Part shown: positions 34,021 to 42,672 of the stretch, one piece after another | Layout: each line of letters begins with the position of its first letter | Numbering within the stretch: position 1 is the stretch's first letter | Assembly (NCBI GenBank): GCA_001936135.1 | Contig: CP012817.1 | Location: 1,178,001-1,242,000, forward strand | Direction of reading: 5' to 3' | Origin: Saccharomycopsis fibuligera x Saccharomycopsis cf. fibuligera | Lineage: Eukaryota; Ascomycota; Saccharomycetes; Ascoideales; Saccharomycopsidaceae | DNA length: 64,000 bases | Program-made: the position numbers and the translations under genes | The notes under the pieces: model-generated | The model's database searches: none | Told to the model about the DNA's origin: nothing | What the model saw: only the letters and a program-made list of their open reading frames with translations

Positions 34021-34130
34021 AAGCGCTTGGAAGCGCCTGGAAGCGCTCGAAAGCGCCTGGAAACGCCTGGAAACGTCTGGAAACGCCTGGAAGCGTCTGG
34101 AAGCGTCTGGAAGCGTCTGGAAGCGGTCGG
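34021..34130. repeat. Ten-bp minisatellite, about 11 units, abutting the RVS161 stop
   Basis: Unit AAGCGYCTGG/AAACGYCTGG is repeated about eleven times with few changes and ends at the base before the RVS161 stop codon (34131-34133). It therefore forms the start of the RVS161 3' UTR, where the transcript would carry it as a ten-base periodic sequence. Confidence 0.9.
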
Positions 34131-35082
34131 TCACTTTGCCCCCAAGGCGCAAATGTTCAACTTCCACATCTCGCCCAACAACTGGTCGATTCTCTGGTCC
34201 AACACGCCGTTGGCGTACTCGTCCCTGCTGGCGGGGTCCAAGTAGTTCTGCACCTGCGCCAAGCGGGTGTAGCTCTCGGTGCAAAACATCAACTGGATCT
34301 TCACCAACGACTCAAACGACGCGTCGAAGTATGGCACTCTGAGAGAAATCAACTCCGGCAACTCGCGCTTCAACTGCTCGTTCAAGTCGTCGTAGATCTC
34401 CTTGGCCGCTTGCAACTCCTTCTCGGCCCGCGGCAACTTGGCCACGTCCTTAGCCGGCTTGTCCACTAGGCGTCTGACCTTGGCCTTGGCCTGCTCGTAG
34501 TCGGTCTTCTTGTGCTCTCTTTTCTTCAACGCCTCGTCGACGTCGACAAAGTAGTTGCAGAACTTGTTGATCGGGTCCAACACCGTCTGTCTGAACGGCT
34601 CATCGATGGTGCTGTTGACCTGTGTGTCGAGCTCCTGCACGCACTGGTTGTAGTAGTCGCCCGTGGACCGTTCCGCTGAGCTGGTCTTTGCGTCCTCGTA
34701 GAAGCTGGCCACGATTTCTCCCATCGCAACCTGCGAGTTGCTGACTGCTCTCAAGCTGTCCAAGTAGCCCTTGGACTCCGTCTGCATCTTCTTGCCCGCC
34801 TTCTCGAGCACTTTGTAGCGGCGCTCCTCAACTTCAAACGCCCTGTCGCTGACCTTGTCGGTGTCTTTGACAAGAACCTGAGCCCGTTAGTAATCGCGGC
34901 TCTGTATTTCGCTGGCCTCTGTGGGTGTGTGTATGTGTGTGTGTATGTGTGCCATTGCCTGCTGCTCAAGCTGCTGCTCAAGCTGCTGTGGCGGCTGCTG
35001 AGCCGCGCTGCTGCTCGGAAAGAGTGGTACTTACCTGATTGGTGGCTCTCTGCACGCCCTTTTTGAAGCCCGCCCAAGACAT
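34131..35082 (-). CDS. RVS161: BAR-domain protein Rvs161 (amphiphysin-like)
   Basis: Rvs161 forms a heterodimeric N-BAR scaffold with Rvs167 that bends membrane during endocytic scission, and it acts in cell fusion. Exons 35035-35082 and 34131-34877 give 264 residues (265 in S. cerevisiae). The 157-nt intron has donor GTAAGT, branch TTACTAACG and acceptor CTCAG. Exon 1 encodes MSWAGFKKGVQRATNQ, an amphipathic helix 0 of N-BAR proteins. The rest is the three-helix BAR coiled coil, with EKAGKKMQTESKGYLDSLRAV, DPINKFCNYFVDVDEALKKR and ISLRVPYFDASFESLVKIQ. There is no SH3 domain, which separates it from Rvs167. The gene is GC-rich and its 3' end borders a minisatellite. Confidence 0.96.
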
Positions 35083-35486
35083 TGTGTTACGTTGCTTGCT
35101 GGTATGTTACTTCTGTGTCTGTGTGTCTGTGTGTCTGTGTGTCTGTTATGAATCTGTTGTGGTACAGCCAGGACAGTTTGCCTCTTCTCATCCGTCTGGT
35201 TTCTGCACTCCGTGGACCAAGCGGCAGACCGCTTTCATTGCTGCTGCCGCTGCCCAATTCCACTTTTTGTTGTTTTCTTTTGCTGCCCGTGCACGTGATC
35301 CGCGTACCACGTACCGGCCAGTGCAGAGCAGAGCAGAGAGAGCGAGAGTGGCAGGTATAAGACAGATACGGACAGATGTCGAAGACATGAATAGCTGGCG
35401 ACAGATGGCCAGCCATCAGCGACCAAAGTGCAACAACAACAGCACCAGCACCAGCAGCACCAGTAGCACCAGCAGCATCAGCAGCC
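35083..35486. other. Divergent promoter RVS161/EXO70
   Basis: About 400 bp between two start codons. A TCTGTGTG repeat lies at 35113-35145. A CACGTG box sits at 35292-35297. The leader of EXO70 ends in CAG/CAA and AGC/ACC trinucleotide repeats (35429-35484). Confidence 0.55.
35292..35297. promoter_or_regulatory. CACGTG E-box between RVS161 and EXO70
   Basis: The hexamer is followed by AT, giving CACGTGAT as in Cbf1-type sites. It lies about 190-210 bp from each start codon. Function is inferred from the motif. Confidence 0.4.
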
Positions 35487-37466
35487 ATGATTGTCGACGT
35501 GGACGAAGCAGACGTCACCATCTTGGAGGAAAACCTCAACAAGAGCCGTTCCCTCATTGCCGGCATCAACCTTGGATTGAAGAAAATCTCCCATACCTCC
35601 CAGCGCTCAGAGACCTTGATCAAGCCCATGATTGACAACAGCCGCAAGCTTGAAATATATCAGCGCAACATCAAAGACTGCTTGAAGCTCGTTGATAAGG
35701 TCAAAGACAGTGCCGCCACTATTGCCCAGTACGAAGTCGTGCTCCAGAATACTGCCACTTTGGAGAAAAACCTCCCCAAGTACATACAATGCTTGAAGGA
35801 CAGCAAGCTGCTCTTGAACGAGATGCGCAGCTTGAAAATCGACGAGTTCAGAGGCATCTTTGACAACATCTTGAAGGTCATCGCCAGCGGCGAGTCCAGG
35901 CTTTTGTCCTACGCCAAAAGCAACATCATATTGTACTCCAAACCTTTTGATCCAACGGAGATCATGGCCAACAACTTGACGTTCCCCGTGTTGGACGATA
36001 AAATCATCAACAACTTGATGATCATCATCCAGTACTTTGCCGACTACAGAAAATTCAGAAACAAGTCCAGCAAAAATGACGACTTCCTTGAAATCGAAAA
36101 CATATACATTGAGCAGCGGCGCTACTACATCAAGGAAAGCTTGAACTACTTGGAGCCAGCTACAAAACCCCACTCCAAAGGACCTAATGTGCCCTATGAA
36201 AAGAACTCCAACGGTATCAACCACTACACCGATGCTATGAACAAGTTCATCCTCACTGAGAACGACTTGATCATCAAGATCTTCTCCAACATCCAGTACA
36301 TCACCGACAACAAGTTGAAAAACGCAGTTCTCAACGCCGCCAAAAAAATCAGAATCTTTGAGAAGCTTTTCTACACCGTGCTTAGCAACTATGTCAAAAT
36401 CGTGCAAACCATCATTGATTTTGTCAACAAAAATTACACAACCGACGGGGTCCTTTCGTTTGAACTAATGCAGTGCTACTTGAAGCTTGCCCCCACCTTG
36501 GACAAGGTCAGCGCCACTGCCTCCAATAACAAAAACGTGGGACAGTTGGAAACAATATTCAACAACGTTAAATCGGTGGCTGGCAACTTGTTCCGCGAGT
36601 ACCTAAAATTTATTGACACCCGGATCACAAACCATATCATCGCTATGCCTTCTGATAACGGAGTCACCGAGTGCACGGTGGAGCTCATGTCTAGACTTCG
36701 CAAGTTTTCTGAGTACAGAGAAGCCAGTGCTGCGGTCATTGGCAGTATGAAGCCGGGCACATGGATTCCTACGCCAAAGCCGCAATGGCTAGCGGTGTTT
36801 TCCAGCGTTTCCACCACCCAGCCGATAGATGAGAAAAACCCACAATTGCTCCTAAGCAGCTACTTTAGCGATTGCATAGATGCGATCTTTATTAGTTTGG
36901 AAATTAAGGCCAAGCAGTTGCTTCCCGGCAAGCAACGGACCAGCACAATTGGGTACTTCCTCATTACCAACTTGACGCTAATTGACCAAATCATCAAAAA
37001 ATCAGAAATACATGCGATTCTCGGCCCTATGGGGGCAGAGAGACTAGAAAAATTGCGGAAGAGAGGTCTAAACATGTTTTTGACCAACTGGAAGTCCTTG
37101 GCTAGCACCTTGATGGACGTCACCGTGATATCCGGCAGTACCGCCACCGGTGGTGCGTCAAGTACCTCATCAACATCCTCGGGTGGGTTGGGCAAAAAGA
37201 CCAAAATCAGCTCAAAGGACAAGGATGCAATCAAGGAAAAGTTCAAAACCTTCAACAGCGAATTCGACGAACAAGTTAAAAACTTCAAAGCTTACCATAT
37301 AAAAGACCAGCAGTTGAAGCAGAGCCTCATCAAGGATATCAGTTTTATCATTCCATTGTACAATCGGTTTTATGAAAAGTATAGCAGTGGGGAATTTAGC
37401 AAACATAGTAGTAAGTACATAAAGTACGATAAGTCGAAGCTAGCTACCATTATTCAAACTATGTGA
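35487..37466 (+). CDS. EXO70: Exocyst subunit Exo70
   Basis: Exo70 tethers secretory vesicles at sites of growth by binding PI(4,5)P2 and Rho GTPases. The 659-residue protein (623 in S. cerevisiae) is almost all helical. The N-terminal coiled coil contains EENLNKSRSLIAGINLGLKKI. Further family segments are RGIFDNILKVIASGESRL, LNYLEPATK and NVKSVAGNLFREYLKFID. The C-terminal domain has a Ser/Thr/Gly insert near 550-575 and ends with FNSEFDEQVKNFKAYHIKDQQ and DISFIIPLYNRFYEKYSSGEFSKHSSKYIKY, the conserved basic tail that binds membrane. The start ATG is the first in frame. Confidence 0.95.
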   Translation: MIVDVDEADVTILEENLNKSRSLIAGINLGLKKISHTSQRSETLIKPMIDNSRKLEIYQRNIKDCLKLVDKVKDSAATIAQYEVVLQNTATLEKNLPKYIQCLKDSKLLLNEMRSLKIDEFRGIFDNILKVIASGESRLLSYAKSNIILYSKPFDPTEIMANNLTFPVLDDKIINNLMIIIQYFADYRKFRNKSSKNDDFLEIENIYIEQRRYYIKESLNYLEPATKPHSKGPNVPYEKNSNGINHYTDAMNKFILTENDLIIKIFSNIQYITDNKLKNAVLNAAKKIRIFEKLFYTVLSNYVKIVQTIIDFVNKNYTTDGVLSFELMQCYLKLAPTLDKVSATASNNKNVGQLETIFNNVKSVAGNLFREYLKFIDTRITNHIIAMPSDNGVTECTVELMSRLRKFSEYREASAAVIGSMKPGTWIPTPKPQWLAVFSSVSTTQPIDEKNPQLLLSSYFSDCIDAIFISLEIKAKQLLPGKQRTSTIGYFLITNLTLIDQIIKKSEIHAILGPMGAERLEKLRKRGLNMFLTNWKSLASTLMDVTVISGSTATGGASSTSSTSSGGLGKKTKISSKDKDAIKEKFKTFNSEFDEQVKNFKAYHIKDQQLKQSLIKDISFIIPLYNRFYEKYSSGEFSKHSSKYIKYDKSKLATIIQTM

Positions 37467-37909
37467 ATTCGGGTTTTGCGTATGGACAAAAAGCATTCTC
37501 TTTAAGGCCTTTGTTTTCTAAACAACAAGAGTAAAGGAAAAAGCGTTTGTTGTTTTGCGTTGGTTGTTTGCGTTGGTCGTTTACGTTGGTCAGTCAAATT
37601 GATGTGTTCACCGGACATCGGTTACTGTTGTTTTTGAAACTTGTAGCAATCTTGCATCTTTGTAGCACTTTTTCTTTCCACAAGAGCTGTATCTGGTCAA
37701 TTGGTAAGCTAGGTTGTTGCACCCTTTGTGAAGCTTCGTTAGCGCCTACCTCAACTGCTATCGCCTATACATTGCAGTCGGGCGGAGGAAAACGAAAACC
37801 TAATAGGAAAAATAAGGTAAAATTCCTGGAGCGCGAAAAATCAGGAAAATGTTTGATGCGATGAGCTCACAGCGGCAAAGCAGTTGAGACCAGAAGTGGC
37901 CAAAGGAAC
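37467..37909. other. Intergenic region EXO70/RAD50
   Basis: About 440 bp: the EXO70 terminator and RAD50 promoter with the RAD50 leader. Short open frames are not supported. No perfect MCB site (ACGCGT) was seen. Confidence 0.5.
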
Positions 37910-40900
37910 ATGTAAGTACTAGATTGTCTTTATGTGTTGTTTTGCTTTTTGAAATTCAATCAACAACGACTAACATAGTCCCATAGGTCTAGCATATCTA
38001 AGGTACGTAATCAGTCAAACATACAGGTTCTAGACGGTAAACTTCAAGGTAAGACTCAAACTAACAAGGTCCTCAGCTCTCGATTCAAGGTGTCAGATCA
38101 TTCTCGCCAAACGAAAAAGAAGTCATCCAGTTTGGACAACCATTGACCCTCATTGTGGGGCAAAATGGTACAGGGAAAACCACAATTATTGAATGTCTAA
38201 AATATGCCACCACAGGTGACTTGCCCCCAAACAGCAAAGGTGGGGCGTTTATTCATGATCCCAAAATCACTGGTGAGAAAGAAGTTAAAGCTCAGGTGAA
38301 GCTTGCCTTCAATAACTGTAATGGAAACGCTATGATATGTACTAGATCAATGCAGTTGCTTGTGAAGAGAACAACACAAACTTTCAAAACATTGGAAGGC
38401 CAATTAGTGATTTTCAACCATAACGAAAAGACAACCATCAGCACCAAAAATGCTGAATTGGATTCCCAGTTGCCGTTCTATTTAGGGGTGTCAAAGTCCA
38501 TTTTGGAGTACGTAATTTTTTGCCACCAAGAAGACAGTTTGTGGCCATTAAGTGAGCCTTCAAATTTAAAAAAACGGTTTGATGAGATCTTTGAAGCGTT
38601 GAAATTTACCAAGGCGTTGGATAATATCAAAAATATAAGAAAGGCATTAGCTGTAGAAATTAAGCTCCTAGAGCAAAGCGTCAAGCATCTTCAGTTGGAT
38701 AAGGATAAAGCTACAAAGGCTATGGAAAGAAAGCAGGATTTGCAAGAACAAATTGACATATACAAAGAAGATGTTGAGAACTTGAATGAAAGCATAAATG
38801 AGGTCAATGAACAGCTTTCGAGACTTTTCAAGTCTAACCAAGAATTCCAAGCAGTGGTTGCCAAACTTGACAACTTAAGATTCTCCAAAGAATCATACAA
38901 TGAGCAGATTAAAAGATTGGAACAGCATATTGATTTTCTTCATGATGACGACGAAACGCTTTCAGAAAAAGCCTCGAACTTTCAGCAGCAGATTGACAAG
39001 TTTAGGGCAGAGATCAAACACAATGAAGAAGACAATGAAAATAAAATTGAAGAGTTGAATGAAACTAGGGATTTATACAGTGCTAAAATAAGACAGGAAG
39101 GTGAGTTGAAAGGCTCTCAGAAAAACTATCAAAACAATCTTGCCAAACGTGCAAGTTTGATTAAGGAGAGTTATTCGCTCGTGTTTGGCTCAAAGGCCCC
39201 AGATGAAATTAATGACTCATTGGTTACACGATATACAAAACAACTCCAAGCCGTTAAATCCAGTAAGGAATTTGAGGCACAAAAGTTTACACAAAAGAGA
39301 GATCATCAATTATCCGAGCTCGAAGCTAAACTACAGCAAGCAAACAGTAATTTATCTTCACACAAGAATCTCAAAGACTACACTAACCAAGACATCAAAA
39401 AAATTGAAGCAGAAAATGATGCAATAAATAAAAAAATCATTAATGTTCAGTTTGACGAAGGCAGTACCGAATACGAAAAATCTTTGCTTGAAAGCATGGA
39501 AAATAAGTTAAGTACATTAAAGAGCAATAATACGGTTGAAACACTATCCATCAAGATCAAAGAAAATGAAACCAAGATTGCTCAAGTTGAAAATGAAATT
39601 GATGATATAAATAAGCAGATTTCGAAGAGCACTAAAAGATCTGATATTCATGCTAAAGTGTCATTACTTCAAGAAGATCAAAAGTACCGTGAAAAGGCTT
39701 TAAGTTTGCTTGTTAGCAAGCATTCGGAAAACTTCAAAAAGCTTTTTGGCAAAGAATTGAGATTGGAAGATTGTCAGCTAGTTTACTCTCAAGTATTTGA
39801 AGGGCAAGAAGAAATGTTTAGAAATTTAACAAATGAAAATGAAAAGAGTCAGCAAATTATTAGCGACGCCCAATCCAAACTCAAATACATAAGCGAAGAT
39901 CTAAACCAGAAGCAAAAAAAATACCAAGTAGCTAAAGGAAAAATTGCCGACACTTTGCCGGACGATATCTCAATTGAAGACTATGAACAATATTTGAAGG
40001 AGCTTGAAGAGGATTATAAGGTAGCTATTCAAAACTCCAAGTTAAAAGAAACGACCAAAGAGTTCAATGTCAAAGCATTGGAAATTGCCCAAAAGGAGAA
40101 ATTTTGCGTCTTATGTCGTCGAAACTTCAACAATAAAGAGTTGGATAACTTTTTAACCTTATTGACTGACCTAACCAAAAACATCAATATCAATGATAAT
40201 GAAGAAATCAAGGAATGTGAGCAGTACTTGGACGAAGCTCGTTCGATTGCTAATGACGTGGCCGCCGTTAGATCCTTATCCAAAGAATTACCAAACATTG
40301 AAAATGAACGCAGGGAAGCTGAAAAGGCTGTCAACACTATTGTAGAGAATCAAAAGAGACATGCAGAAGTAATTTATACAACTAAAAAAAAATTAGTGGA
40401 GATTGAGTCGTTTAAGCAGCCATTAAATGAAATGTCGCGGATGTCGAATGAGCTTAAAAATATCATGTCTCAATTGGCGAGTATGCAAGAAGAGTTAAAT
40501 GAGTTTGGTATCGGGATCAGGACCAGCGAAGAATTGCAGGAACTTCAGTTTAACAAGAATAATGAGTTCAAAAACTTGCGAAGATTGAACAAGAATTTGA
40601 CAGAAGAAAGAGAAGTTCAAGTTAAGGAGGTGAACAAGTTGGAAAATCAAATCAAGGATAAGCGATTATTTATCAATAACTTGGAAAGATCTTTGATGGA
40701 AAAGGAAAATTTGAAACAGACGTTGGCCATTAATGTTAAGAAAATTGAAGAGCTTGTCAAAACTGTGCACGATGTCGACATGAAAATTTCAGAGTTACAA
40801 AAATTGTATGAAAGACTTGCTGATGAATATTCTACATACAAGATACAAAGTTCTAAAGAACTTAATCAACTAAATACGGCAGTGCAGCAAGTATTGGATG

Positions 40901-41970
40901 CTTACAATGCGCTCACTGCTATAGAGCAACAGATTAAGACCTATCTTGAGAAAGATGAGCCGGTATTGCACAAATGTGAAAAAGAAGTTGTCGAATTAGA
41001 AAAGAAAATTGAACATATTGAGTTTAACATTAACGAAAAATCAGAGCTTATTAGCGAATTACGAGGTCAGATTGCTAATCAGGATAAATTTGAAAAAAAC
41101 ATCAGAGACAATTTGCAACTTCGAGAATTGAATAAGAAAATGGCGGACATCTCAGACCAAATAGACGACCTTAGAGCACAAAATGCAGAAGCTGAAAAGC
41201 TGAAATACGACAAACAGTCAAGTAAATTGCAAACAAAATTGGCTGACTTGCAAAGTAACTATGGTGGGAAACTTGGTGAAATTAGACAAATGGAAAATCA
41301 AATTAGGCAAATCGCCAAAGAGCTAAAAGAGGATTACAAGGATATTAATGAGATGTATCACAAAGAATGGGTTACTTTGCAAACTAAAACATTGATTAAT
41401 GATGATTTATTCAAGTATGGCACTGCGTTAGATTCTGCCATCATGAAGTACCACAGCATCAAGATGCAAGAAATCAACAAAGTCATTGATGAGCTTTGGC
41501 ATACCACATACAGAGGCACTGATGTTGATACAATCCAGATTAAAAGCGATGTAAATTTACAATCCAAAGGCAACAGATCGTACAATTATAGAGTAATTAT
41601 GAAGAAGCAAGATGTCGAATTAGACATGCGTGGTCGATGCTCTGCTGGGCAAAAAGTGTTAGCTTCAATTATCATTCGGCTAGCCTTGGCCGAATGTTTT
41701 GGTATTAGTTGTGGTATGATTGCCTTGGATGAGCCAACTACGAATTTGGATACTGAGAATAGCGAGAGTTTAGCACAGTCATTGGGCCAAATTATTGAGA
41801 TGAGACGACACCAGAAAAATTTTCAATTGATTGTAATTACTCACGATGAAAAATTTTTGGCACATATGAATGCGGCCAAGTATACAGATCATTTTTACCG
41901 TGTTACACGTAATGAGCGCCAAAAATCAGAGATTGAGTGGGTGAATATTACCAGAGTTAGTGAGGAATAA
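37910..41970 (+). CDS. RAD50: DNA double-strand-break repair ATPase Rad50, three exons
   Basis: Rad50 is the SMC-like ATPase of the Mre11-Rad50-Xrs2 complex that tethers and processes DNA breaks. I model exons 37910-37911, 37987-38002 and 38077-41970, total 1303 residues (1312 in S. cerevisiae). Intron 1 (donor GTAAGT, acceptor CATAG) splits the initiator: AT in exon 1, G in exon 2. Exon 2 is only 16 nt. Intron 2 has donor GTACGT, branch ACTAAC and acceptor CTCAG. The splice gives MSSISKLSIQGVRSF, matching the Rad50 N-terminus. Walker A is GQNGTGKT (34-41), the zinc hook CVLC (683-686), the signature DMRGRCSAGQKVLAS, and Walker B MIALDEPTTNLD. Long coiled coils lie between. Codon 1048 is CTG at a polar position. 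Confidence 0.95.
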
Positions 41971-42672
41971 TTAAAGTTGCCATAAGGTGGCAATATTCAT
42001 AGATACCAATTTTGATGCTTTATTTTTTTTTCCTTAAGCTGTCATTTGGTTTGTTTGTATTTCTTTGAAGATTCCTTGCTTATCTTATTATGGTATGCTT
42101 GTTCGTCTCTGGCATAGTTCTTAGCCAGAGACAGTAATGTAAACACACTAAAACGCACTCAGATACTTTTTTTAAATCAATTGCTCAAGCTCTAGATTGA
42201 CAAATATTATTATGTGATAATATTATGTAAAATTTTAATGATATGGAAACCCCATTTATTGATTTCCCTGATTTTAGAGCAATTTCATTTCGATTTATTG
42301 ACAAGAATCAACATTATTAAATATTGTCCCGCATTTGATATGATTATCGTCCCTATCCACAATATCGCGCACCCTGATGCACGCCTACGTATAGCTCACA
42401 CCGCCGCAAGGCTTCACTTTTTCGTTTGATTCCACTTGTCATATTTGAAAAATAAAACTGAACCAGTACCGCGCTACTGCTGAAGGCAACAACAGTGCAA
42501 TACAGACAGTTTTTAGTGAAGCGGTTTCTGTTGTTAAACACAGGTTTAGTTTATCAAGTACCAACCATATCCAATTGAAAGGAGGTTTATTTTTTCTCTT
42601 GTTCTTGATTCTTGCATAAGAGAAGAAAGCATAAAGAACTCCAATCTAGTCTCTCTCTCCTTTCCAAACAAA
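41971..42672. other. Intergenic region RAD50/STT3
   Basis: About 700 bp, AT-rich at the RAD50 side and with a GC-richer stretch near 42340-42420. Short open frames on both strands are not supported. No RNA gene was recognised. Confidence 0.5.

Larger units (their letters stand above)
32990..34130. other. GC-rich, repeat-rich intergenic region RVS161/SCP1
   Basis: About 1.14 kb upstream of SCP1 and downstream of RVS161. It is clearly GC-richer than the flanking yeast DNA and is full of short tandem arrays with periods of 3, 5, 7, 10 and 11 bp. Open frames on both strands exist only because stop codons are rare in GC-rich repeats. An ATTGG (inverted CCAAT) is at about 33890. Confidence 0.7.

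Noticed and set aside
33077-34469. Several overlapping frames of 70-270 codons on both strands upstream of SCP1
   Set aside because: Stops are rare because the DNA is GC-rich and repetitive; frames overlap on both strands and run into RVS161 antisense.
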